Below, in pieces: positions 1-7,102 of a stretch of DNA of 9,871 nt (positions are counted from its first letter, which is position 1; the number at the start of each line of letters is the position of its first letter). Source of the DNA: JAJKIP01 sp040509055 (lineage in GTDB: Bacteria; Bacteroidota; Bacteroidia; Chitinophagales; Chitinophagaceae); NCBI GenBank assembly GCA_040509055.1, contig JBEVLT010000279.1:1-9871 (forward strand), read 5' to 3'. Made by a program: the position numbers and the translations under genes. Below the pieces are notes generated by a model. That model was not told where the DNA came from. It saw nothing but the letters and a program-made list of their open reading frames with translations, and did not search any database.

Positions 1-790
1 TGGAGATATTATTAAACCCGCAATTGTATGCCACTTCGGCCACCGACTGCGTGGTATCGATCAGCAGGCGGGACGCATGGCCGAGCCGCATTTCCAGCAG
101 GCTGTCCATGAAGGTGATGCCGGTGCGGTGGCGAAAGAAGCGGCTGAATGATACCTCGGTCATATTGGCCAGTTTGGCCACTTCGCCCAACATGATGGGC
201 TTTTGAAAATTCTGGTTCATGTATTCGATCGCCCGCTCGATACGGCGGCTGCCATAGGAAAGCTCTGCATTGCTGAATGTAGCATCGGACAGGGTATGCA
301 TGTTGGGAGAGATGGACAGGGTATGCAGGATCGAAAGCAGCTCCAGCACCGAATCGAATCCCTGCTTCTGGTTCAGCAGTATCAGCCGGGGTTTGATCTG
401 CTCGATGGTTTGTACAGAGAACCGGATACCCCGGGCCGAGCGTTCCAGCATGGTGCGGATAAAGCTGAGCTGGTTGCGCCGCAGGAGTTTATCATCGAAC
501 AGGTCTTTGTGAAACTGGATGGTGATCTCCATGATCTCTTCGCTTTTACACTTATGCGTCTGCCATACATGCGGCAGGTTGGAGCCTACCAGCACCAGCT
601 CCAGGTCGCCGATCTCGTCGATATGATCGCCGACGATCCTTTTGGCGCCTTTTGCATTCATGATAAAGTTCAGCTCCAGCTCTTCGTGGCTATGCATGGG
701 AAAATCAAATTCGGATTTTACCCGGGATAAAATGGTGAAGCAATCGCTCTGGGTAAGCGGGGTGATCTCCCGCAGGATGTTGTTGCTCAT
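1..790 (-). CDS. AraC-family transcriptional regulator (3' end cut by window edge)
   Basis: Translating the minus strand from the ATG at 790-788 gives 263 open codons running off the left edge. The N-terminal half looks like an AraC-type cupin sensor: HSHEELE at residues 33-39 and a later PHVW near 73-76 are typical of these ligand-binding beta-barrels. The C-terminal part is an AraC DNA-binding domain: a first helix-turn-helix around residues 186-232 (LGEVAKLANMTEVSFSRFF, then GITFMDSLLEMRL) and the start of the second (SVAEVAYNCGFNNIS), where the window ends. Family members are usually near 290 residues, so about 25-30 are missing. No in-frame ATG lies in the roughly 20 codons upstream, which supports this start. 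The gene is divergent from the SusC-like gene across a 209-base gap, so it probably regulates this PUL, perhaps in response to a mannan-derived sugar; the ligand is not deducible. Family call is firm, target is inference. Confidence 0.93.
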   Translation of the reverse strand, partial: MSNNILREITPLTQSDCFTILSRVKSEFDFPMHSHEELELNFIMNAKGAKRIVGDHIDEIGDLELVLVGSNLPHVWQTHKCKSEEIMEITIQFHKDLFDDKLLRRNQLSFIRTMLERSARGIRFSVQTIEQIKPRLILLNQKQGFDSVLELLSILHTLSISPNMHTLSDATFSNAELSYGSRRIERAIEYMNQNFQKPIMLGEVAKLANMTEVSFSRFFRHRTGITFMDSLLEMRLGHASRLLIDTTQSVAEVAYNCGFNNIS

Positions 791-805
791 GAAGTGGTAT
801 ATGCA

Positions 806-825
806 ATAAAATAGAGATAAAATAG
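806..825. repeat. Tandem ATAAAATAG direct repeat upstream of the AraC gene
   Basis: Two exact copies of ATAAAATAG lie at 806-814 and 817-825, an 11-base period, close to one helical turn. The core GATAAAAT recurs at 936-943, upstream of the SusC gene, and at 726-733, inside the AraC coding region. The copies at 806-825 lie just upstream of the AraC start codon, so they could be part of its promoter or leader, or a binding site. Short AT-rich repeats of this kind also arise by chance. Confidence 0.4.
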
Positions 826-827
826 TA

Positions 828-850
828 TTGAATTTGCAATCGGTTGAATT
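828..850. promoter_or_regulatory. Candidate operator: TTGAATT direct repeat
   Basis: Exact TTGAATT copies lie at 828-834 and 844-850, a 16-base centre-to-centre spacing (about one and a half helical turns), in the divergent gap between the AraC and SusC-like genes. AraC-family proteins commonly bind direct repeats through their two helix-turn-helix motifs, so this is a candidate site for the neighbouring regulator. Imperfect inverted elements overlap it (CAAT 837-840 with ATTG 848-851). No binding data can be inferred from sequence alone. Confidence 0.35.
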
Positions 851-972
851 GTAACGCAACTGTCAAAATATGGGAAAAGTAATACTTTTTTAGCGGATGC
901 GGGATTTGGCCGTCTGAAATAAAGCATCGGGATAGGATAAAATTGTATTAGTGAGATTTCATGTAAAAAAGA

Positions 973-980
973 TAACTTTG
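973..980 (+). promoter_or_regulatory. Bacteroidota-type -7 promoter box for the SusC-operon
   Basis: TAACTTTG fits the Bacteroidota primary-sigma -7 consensus TAnnTTTG exactly and lies 19 bases before the SusC-like start codon. The nearest upstream TTG (943-945) is 27 bases away, longer than the usual spacing of about 19-23, so the -33 element is poor. That is compatible with an activator-dependent promoter. Transcription would start near 986 and leave a leader of only about a dozen bases; a start further upstream is also possible. Confidence 0.45.
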
Positions 981-999
981 GTTCAAACATTCTTGCTAT

Positions 1000-3900
1000 A
1001 TGAGAAATAAACGTCCCCTGTGGGCAGGCGTACTGCTATGTGCGTTGCTCTTGATCACCTCTTCTCTTCTCGCACAGAACCGAACCATTACAGGTACCAT
1101 CACCGATCAGAACGGCGCTCCGCTTTCCGGGGCTACGATTGCCGTAAAAGGACAACCAAGGCTCAGCACTTCCACGCAGGTCAATGGTACATTCCGGCTG
1201 GACGTACCTGCCAATGCTTCGGCGCTGATCGTATCCTATGTCGGCATGGTCGACCAGGAATTGCCTATCGGCGGCCGGACCACTGTATCTGCTTCGCTCC
1301 TGCAGGCTGAAAACAACATGAACGAAGTAGTGGTGATCGGCTATGGCCGGGCACGACGGGCCAACCTGACAAGTGCGCAAACCACCGTCACTGCCAAAGA
1401 CATTGAAAAAACAGTGAATACCACGATCGAGCAGGCCTTCCAGGGCCGTGCGGCTGGTGTGTACGTGACGCAAAACTCGGGGCAACCGGGTGGCAGCATC
1501 TCGGTGACCATACGTGGTATCAGCACGATTAACGGAAACACCGAACCACTGTACGTGATCGATGGCGTGCAGATGCAGGGCGGCGGTACCACCAACTCTT
1601 CCAATCCGCTCTCTGCTTTGAACCCCGCGGATATCGAAGATATACAGGTGCTGCAGGGCCCTTCTGCCACAGCGATCTATGGTTCGCGCGGGACCAACGG
1701 AGTGGTGCTGATCACCACCAAACGCGGCAAGGCCGGTGAACCCCGCATCAATTACAATGCACAATACAATATTCAAACCCCGCCCAAATCGGTAGACGTG
1801 ATGAACCTGCAGCAATATGCGCAGATGTCGAACGAGTTTCATGCCCTGGCCGGCGGCACTTCGCCGGAAGAGTGGGCCGATCCTGCTATTTTGGGAAAAG
1901 GAACGGACTGGCAAAAAGAAATGTTCAACAATGCAGACATGCATAAGCACCAGCTGAGCCTGAGCGGGGGCAACGCTACCACCACCTACTACCTGTCAGG
2001 CGAATACCTGAAGCAGCAGGGAGTAGCCCTGGGCTCCGGCTTTGACCGTTATGGCTTCCGGGTAAACCTGGACAACAAACCGCGGGAATGGATCACCCTG
2101 GGTGCAAACCTCAGCTTTAACCAAACCGATGAAAAGCTGACCACGAGCTCAGAAAGCGTGATCACCGATGCACTACAGATCACCCCGCAGATACCGGTAA
2201 AGAACCTGGACGGCGGCTGGGGCGGCGGCGATGATGTGAACGGGGCCAACCAGTTCAGCCCGGTCAACCCGATCGCTATTGCCAACCTGCGCACAAATAC
2301 AAACCAGAGAAGACAGTTCTGGGGCGGCCTGAACCTGGGGTTGAACATCACAAAAAATCTTACGTTCAGGACTTCCTTCAATACCGATATCAGCCAGAGC
2401 AATGCGGTTTTTTTCAATCCTACCTATCGCATCGGCTGGGCAGTGAATACCAATGCCACACTGAACGAATTTGTCGGCATGAGCACTTATTGGAACTGGG
2501 GCCAGTTTGTCGATTACAATAAGCAGTTCGGCAAGCATAATGTCGGCGTGATGATCGGGCATGAATCGCAGCAGTCCAAATGGAAGAACGTGAGCGGTAG
2601 CCGCCCCGGTTTCCTGACCAATGACATTCTCGACCTCAATGCCGGCGCAGCACCCGGCACAGCTTCCGGTGGTTCCGGGCAATGGGCCATGGAATCTTAC
2701 CTGGGACGGATCAACTATAATTATGACAACCGTTACCTGCTGACGGGTACGTACAGGAGAGACGGATCTGCCAATTTCGGCTCGGGCAACAAGTGGGGTT
2801 CTTTCCCTTCGGTGTCTGCCGCCTGGAGAATATCGCAGGAAAAGTTTTTCAATATCGATTTTATCAGCGAGCTCAAGCTCCGGTTTGAGACCGGTCTCAC
2901 CGGCAGCCAGGGCAACGGGGCCGGCATTTATTCACCGCTGGCCTCCGGCACTTCCGACCTGGGCAGCGGCTTCCTGCCTTCGCGGTACGGCAATGCCAAT
3001 ACGCAATGGGAAGAAACACAAACCAACAACATTGGGTTCAATGTTGGCCTGCTGAAAAACAGGATCAGCATCGAGTTTGATTATTATATCAAGAATACCA
3101 ACAACCTGCTGATGGATAACCCGCTGCCGTACTACATGGGTACAGACGGTCAGGGTTCCGTAGGCAATCCCCGGGTGAATATCGGGGAAATGCGTACCAA
3201 AGGATGGGGCTTTACCATCAATACGGTCAACGTCAACAACAAGAATTTCAGGTGGGAGTCTAACCTGAACCTCTCTGCCTTTAATTCAAAAGTCACCAAG
3301 TTCTACAACGAGGCAGCCGTGGTAGACCGCACCTCCGGCTGGTATGACAACTGGTCGCAGACCTGGACGCAACGGTCAGCCGTAGGCGCAGCGCCCTGGT
3401 TGTTCCGCGGCTATATCGCCGAAGGATTGTTCCAGTCTGTAGACGAGATCAACAAAAGCGCCGTGCGCGTGGATGGAAACGGTGACAGGTACGCTACAGA
3501 TCCGACCGGCGTATGGGTGGGCGATGTGAAATACAAGGATATCAACGGAGACGGCATCATCGATGCCAACGACATCACAACGATCGGCAACCCCTGGCCC
3601 AAACTGTTTGGCGGGTTCTCCAACACCTTTGCCTACAAATCCTTTGAGCTGAGCGTACTCATCACCGGGTCATTCGGCAACGATATTTACAACATGCTGG
3701 GCGCGATCAACAGCAAGGCTACCCGGTTCTATACCAGCCGCAACCTGATGACGGATGTGATGAACTATGCGCGGCTGGTCGATAACGGCGGCGTGGTGAG
3801 CATTGCCAACCCGGAGACCAATGTGCCCCGGATCACCGGTTCGCAGATACCGCTTGACAACAACTACAATGTAATAAGCAGCCGTTGGGTGGAAGATGGT

Positions 3901-4161
3901 TCTTTTGTACGCCTCAAGAATATTTCACTTTCCTATACACTGCCCGCGTCCCTGCTGTCGAGGCAGAAAATCGTAAAAGGAATAAAAGCGACGGTCGGTG
4001 CTCAAAACCTCTTTACCATCACCAATTACAGTGGGTACGATCCGGAAGTAGGTGCTTCAGTGGGTGCTAACGTGAACGCGAACAACCAGGCGATCGGACT
4101 CGATTACGGCCGTTACCCGCTGACCGCCATTTATACGTTCACCTTAGGCGTAAATTTTTAA
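1000..4161 (+). CDS. SusC-like TonB-dependent outer-membrane glycan transporter
   Basis: The 1053-residue product imports oligosaccharides across the outer membrane, powered by TonB-ExbBD and capped by the SusD-like partner encoded next. Domains in order: signal peptide (1-25, cleavage probably after LLA, before QN); a carboxypeptidase-D regulatory-like beta-sandwich (about 28-105, TITGTITDQNGAPLSGATI); the Ton-box-like segment NEVVVIGYG (108-116); the plug domain (about 120-235, with LYVIDGVQM and ATAIYGSRGTNGVVLITTKRG); then a 22-strand-type barrel ending in YTFTLGVNF with the terminal Phe typical of outer-membrane barrels. A DxNGDGxxDxxD loop at 847-858 resembles the calcium-binding-like motif common in SusC proteins. 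There is no STN domain before the beta-sandwich, so control through an anti-sigma factor is unlikely. Length is normal. The start gives a clean signal peptide and follows a good -7 box. Substrate is inferred only from the GH26 neighbour. Confidence 0.97.
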   Translation: MRNKRPLWAGVLLCALLLITSSLLAQNRTITGTITDQNGAPLSGATIAVKGQPRLSTSTQVNGTFRLDVPANASALIVSYVGMVDQELPIGGRTTVSASLLQAENNMNEVVVIGYGRARRANLTSAQTTVTAKDIEKTVNTTIEQAFQGRAAGVYVTQNSGQPGGSISVTIRGISTINGNTEPLYVIDGVQMQGGGTTNSSNPLSALNPADIEDIQVLQGPSATAIYGSRGTNGVVLITTKRGKAGEPRINYNAQYNIQTPPKSVDVMNLQQYAQMSNEFHALAGGTSPEEWADPAILGKGTDWQKEMFNNADMHKHQLSLSGGNATTTYYLSGEYLKQQGVALGSGFDRYGFRVNLDNKPREWITLGANLSFNQTDEKLTTSSESVITDALQITPQIPVKNLDGGWGGGDDVNGANQFSPVNPIAIANLRTNTNQRRQFWGGLNLGLNITKNLTFRTSFNTDISQSNAVFFNPTYRIGWAVNTNATLNEFVGMSTYWNWGQFVDYNKQFGKHNVGVMIGHESQQSKWKNVSGSRPGFLTNDILDLNAGAAPGTASGGSGQWAMESYLGRINYNYDNRYLLTGTYRRDGSANFGSGNKWGSFPSVSAAWRISQEKFFNIDFISELKLRFETGLTGSQGNGAGIYSPLASGTSDLGSGFLPSRYGNANTQWEETQTNNIGFNVGLLKNRISIEFDYYIKNTNNLLMDNPLPYYMGTDGQGSVGNPRVNIGEMRTKGWGFTINTVNVNNKNFRWESNLNLSAFNSKVTKFYNEAAVVDRTSGWYDNWSQTWTQRSAVGAAPWLFRGYIAEGLFQSVDEINKSAVRVDGNGDRYATDPTGVWVGDVKYKDINGDGIIDANDITTIGNPWPKLFGGFSNTFAYKSFELSVLITGSFGNDIYNMLGAINSKATRFYTSRNLMTDVMNYARLVDNGGVVSIANPETNVPRITGSQIPLDNNYNVISSRWVEDGSFVRLKNISLSYTLPASLLSRQKIVKGIKATVGAQNLFTITNYSGYDPEVGASVGANVNANNQAIGLDYGRYPLTAIYTFTLGVNF

Positions 4162-4171
4162 ATCAAGGCAA

Positions 4172-5896
4172 ATGAAAAAGATTACTATAAAAGGATTTTA
4201 CCGGTTATCCGTTGCGGTACTGGCCATTGCTTCGCTGGCAGGCTGTAAAAAAGATTTCCTGGAGCGGCCTCCTACGGATGCCATTACCGACGTGAATTTC
4301 TATAAGAACGACGAGCAGCTGGCAGCCGCCACCGCGCTTTTATACAACAAGGTGTGGTTCGATTTCAACGACAACCCTGCTTTCAGCTTTGGCGATATCC
4401 GCGCCGGCATTGCTTTCAGGGGCTATAATGAAAGGGGTAACGTGGAGTTCAATACCACCGACCTCACCCCGGAAAACGTGAAAGCCTGGAAGGCCCTGTT
4501 TATCGTAGTAGGGCAGTCCAACCTGCTTATAGCCAACGTGAACAGGTATGCAGGAGAAGCTACCACCGACCTGGGCAGGCGTACTGCCATCGCAGAAGCC
4601 CGGTTCATGCGGGCGCTGGCCTACCGCTACCTGGTGATGAACTGGGGTGAAGTGCCTATTATTGAAAGCAACCTGGACCTGCTCAGCGATCCCAAAGTGA
4701 CAAAAAATACGGTGCCCAGCATCTGGCGCTTCCTGACCAGGGAAATGCGGGCTGCTGCCGAAAACCTGCCCCTGACGGCCCAGGCCGGGCGGCTTACCAA
4801 ATGGTCGGCCGAAGGAATGCTGGCTCGTTTCTACCTGAGCAGGGCCGGCGTGGAATCTGCCGGTGGCGCCAGGAACCAGAGCTTCCTGGATAGCGCCAAG
4901 TATTATGCAAAGAGAGTGATCGACCTTAGCGGCAGATCATTAAGGCAGCGTTACGAGCAGCTGTTTATCTATCCGTATGATAACAACTCCGAATCGCTGT
5001 TCGAATTGCAATGGGTGTTCCTGCCCGGCAATCCCGGTTACGGATTTGGCAACAGCGCACCTTCCAACCTGAACTACGACAATCGTGTAAGCGGTTCAGG
5101 TGGCGATGGCTGGGGCGGCGATAAAGCGGCAACCTGGTGGATGCTCAGCCGGTATGAAGGGTTTACCGTTACCGGTCCTACGACCATGTCCGGCCGCACG
5201 CTCGATCAGCGGCTGAAAGCGACCTTTATGCTTCCGGGATTCAGCTATGGCGAGATATCCAGCAAGGTCGGCAGCGTGGTGACTAAGCCGTTCATCTTCC
5301 CTTATACCAACGATGCGCAGCGCAACTTTGCCAATATCAAAAAGTATTGCATCGGCCGCGGCGACGATATCGGCATCCCGACGCTCGAGCAGCAACGCTA
5401 TCCCAACAACACGTACATGATGCGGCTGGCGGAAATGTACCTGATCTATACCGAAGCGGCACTTGGCAACAGCGCGTCCACTACCGACCCGCTGGCCATA
5501 CAGTATTTCAATGCCATACGCAACCGGGCCGGACTACCGAACTATGAAGATCAGTTTGGCAACCCGATCCCCATTACCATCGACGCTGTGCTGAATGAGC
5601 GGTTCAAGGAGTTTGCGATGGAAGCAATGGCCTGGTACGACCTGGTGGCCCTTCACTACTGGAACCCCCAGAAAGCTTACGACATCCTGAACTCGCAGGA
5701 CAGGGGATTTTACTGGATAACGCCGGATAACATTAATAACCCGACCAACTGGGTGATTGAAAAAACACCCTGGGCCAACCCGCCTGATAACCCGAGAATG
5801 ATCAATGCCAATTCAGGCAACTTCAGGATACCCATCCCGTCGGTGGAAGTAGGACAGGCTCCCTGGCTGGCCGATGCAGCCGTGGACTATCCATAA
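4172..5896 (+). CDS. SusD-like surface glycan-binding lipoprotein (RagB/SusD family)
   Basis: The 574-residue product is the surface lipoprotein that forms the lid on the SusC-like transporter and binds incoming glycans. The signal peptide ends in the lipobox LAGC with Cys25 as the lipidated residue, followed by KKDFLERPP, the classic SusD mature N-terminus. The N-terminal half has the helical TPR-type SusD fold (for example AIAEARFMRALAYRYLVMNW). The C-terminal RagB/SusD signature is at about 474 onward (LNERFKEFAMEAMAWYDLV), preceded by YFNAIRNRAGLPNYEDQF. An aromatic- and glycine-rich segment near 310-330 (GSGGDGWGGDKAATWWML) is a plausible ligand-contact region. It starts 10 bases after the SusC stop and carries an AAGG tract four bases before ATG, so the two are surely co-transcribed. 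Family assignment is firm; the exact glycan is inference. Confidence 0.97.
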   Translation: MKKITIKGFYRLSVAVLAIASLAGCKKDFLERPPTDAITDVNFYKNDEQLAAATALLYNKVWFDFNDNPAFSFGDIRAGIAFRGYNERGNVEFNTTDLTPENVKAWKALFIVVGQSNLLIANVNRYAGEATTDLGRRTAIAEARFMRALAYRYLVMNWGEVPIIESNLDLLSDPKVTKNTVPSIWRFLTREMRAAAENLPLTAQAGRLTKWSAEGMLARFYLSRAGVESAGGARNQSFLDSAKYYAKRVIDLSGRSLRQRYEQLFIYPYDNNSESLFELQWVFLPGNPGYGFGNSAPSNLNYDNRVSGSGGDGWGGDKAATWWMLSRYEGFTVTGPTTMSGRTLDQRLKATFMLPGFSYGEISSKVGSVVTKPFIFPYTNDAQRNFANIKKYCIGRGDDIGIPTLEQQRYPNNTYMMRLAEMYLIYTEAALGNSASTTDPLAIQYFNAIRNRAGLPNYEDQFGNPIPITIDAVLNERFKEFAMEAMAWYDLVALHYWNPQKAYDILNSQDRGFYWITPDNINNPTNWVIEKTPWANPPDNPRMINANSGNFRIPIPSVEVGQAPWLADAAVDYP

Positions 5897-5920
5897 CCTG
5901 TAATCCTTTAAACAAACGAA

Positions 5921-7069
5921 ATGCAATCGAATATGAAATCAATAAAGATCTTGCTGGCGCTGCTGATAACAGTGAGTGCCGTGAGCCTGTTTACCGCCTG
6001 TAAAAAGGAAGAATCCACCGCTACACCTGTCATTTATTATGTGCGGGTAACTACGCCGGAATCGTCAGACTCTTTGCTGGTCGGCGCCAGCCAGGGCCAG
6101 CTGATCGCCATCATGGGCGATAACCTGAAGAATGCGGTGGAGGTATGGTTCAACGATCAGAAAGCCGTGCTGACGCCCACCTATATTACCAACACCTCTA
6201 TCCTGGTGCGGATTCCCACGCAGATCCCGATCGAGATCACCAATACGCTGAGGATCATTTTCAAAAACGGGTACGAGCTGGTTTACACCTTCGAGGTGCA
6301 GATCAGCAAACCCGAGATCAGCAGCATGGATTGCGAATATGTAAAACAGGGCGAGGTGGCCACCATCAACGGCAATTATTTTTACGAGCCACTGACAGTG
6401 ACCTTTACCGGCGGAGTTACCGGAACGCTGGTCAGCGTAGACGACCAGAAGATCGAGGTCAGGGTGCCGGCCGGCGCGCTGCCGGGCCCGGTTACGGTAA
6501 CTACCAATTTCGGTACCACCGAATCGGACTTCTGGTTCAGGGACAACCGGAATATGCTGATCACCAACGATCCCTGGTCGGGCTGGTGGGGATCGGATAA
6601 AGTAGTCAGTGGCACTGATCCCCTGGCCATTAACGGCAACTTTACCCGGATGACGCAAAGCATCGGCTCCTGGGGCTGGACGGAATGGATCGGCGGCAAG
6701 GAAGATGCCCTGACTACCAGCCACAACCTGCCGGATGAGGCTGTATTGAGCCCCGAAAAATACGTGATGAAGTTTGAGATCAATACGCTGAAACCTTACA
6801 ATGGCAACCGGATCAAATTCATGATCGGCCAGGTCAATGGGCCTGATCCCAGCTGGGACAACGAGCCTTATTTCTGGGAGCCTCCTTTTGATACCAAAGG
6901 CAAATGGCAAACGGTATCCGTTCCCTTTGACATCGTAGTGGATAAATATACCACCAACTGGGGCGTGCGTCCGCAGGGTTATGGCGTAAAAATATGGTTC
7001 CACGGCCCCGGCGCATTGGAAGCCGATATTGCTTTTGACAATTTAAGGGTAGTTCCCCGGGAACTTTAA
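5921..7069 (+). CDS. IPT/TIG-domain surface glycan-binding lipoprotein (SGBP-B-like)
   Basis: The 382-residue product sits in the SusE/SusF position of the operon and should bind polysaccharide at the cell surface. A lipoprotein signal peptide ends in FTAC with Cys27 (numbered from the ATG at 5921), followed by KKEES. An in-frame ATG at 5933 (MKSIKILLALL) gives an equally good, shorter signal peptide and may be the true start. Two TIG immunoglobulin-like domains follow: about 34-128 and 129-207. From about 208 (DNRNMLI) begins a C-terminal domain rich in exposed-type aromatics (WSGWWGSD, GSWGWTEWIGG, EPYFWEPPF) and ending AFDNLRVVPREL. This order matches surface glycan-binding proteins of the xyloglucan SGBP-B type, whose C-terminal domain holds the glycan site. 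The gap from the SusD gene is 24 bases. Xyloglucan itself is not implied; a mannan ligand fits the GH26 context. Confidence 0.88.
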   Translation: MQSNMKSIKILLALLITVSAVSLFTACKKEESTATPVIYYVRVTTPESSDSLLVGASQGQLIAIMGDNLKNAVEVWFNDQKAVLTPTYITNTSILVRIPTQIPIEITNTLRIIFKNGYELVYTFEVQISKPEISSMDCEYVKQGEVATINGNYFYEPLTVTFTGGVTGTLVSVDDQKIEVRVPAGALPGPVTVTTNFGTTESDFWFRDNRNMLITNDPWSGWWGSDKVVSGTDPLAINGNFTRMTQSIGSWGWTEWIGGKEDALTTSHNLPDEAVLSPEKYVMKFEINTLKPYNGNRIKFMIGQVNGPDPSWDNEPYFWEPPFDTKGKWQTVSVPFDIVVDKYTTNWGVRPQGYGVKIWFHGPGALEADIAFDNLRVVPREL

Positions 7070-7073
7070 TTTC

Positions 7074-7091
7074 TATTACAGAACTGTAATA
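7074..7091. other. Inverted repeat between the two TIG-protein genes
   Basis: TATTACAG (7074-7081) and CTGTAATA (7084-7091) are perfect 8-base arms around an AA centre, filling most of the 33-base gap between the two TIG genes. No T-run follows, so it is not a standard terminator. In RNA it would be a short AT-rich hairpin that could affect mRNA processing or relative expression of the genes on each side; in DNA it could be a dimeric protein site. Confidence 0.4.
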
Positions 7092-7102
7092 AACAAGAAA
7101 TA

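Noticed and set aside
203..730. Plus-strand open frame of 175 codons
   Set aside because: It is the opposite-strand shadow of the AraC regulator, whose own frame shows clear sensor and helix-turn-helix motifs.
1036..1950. Open minus-strand frame of 304 codons opposite the SusC-like gene
   Set aside because: It lies wholly inside a confidently identified gene, its translation shows no domain or normal protein composition (many Arg, His, Cys), and it is explained by codon bias of the real strand.
3538..3573. EF-hand/dockerin-like DxNGDG loop in the SusC-like protein as a cellulosome link
   Set aside because: The single loop at residues 847-858 is a usual feature of SusC proteins; no paired dockerin repeat is present.
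6065..7003. Minus-strand open frame of 312 codons
   Set aside because: Shadow of the two-TIG lipoprotein gene; no signal peptide, domain or start context.
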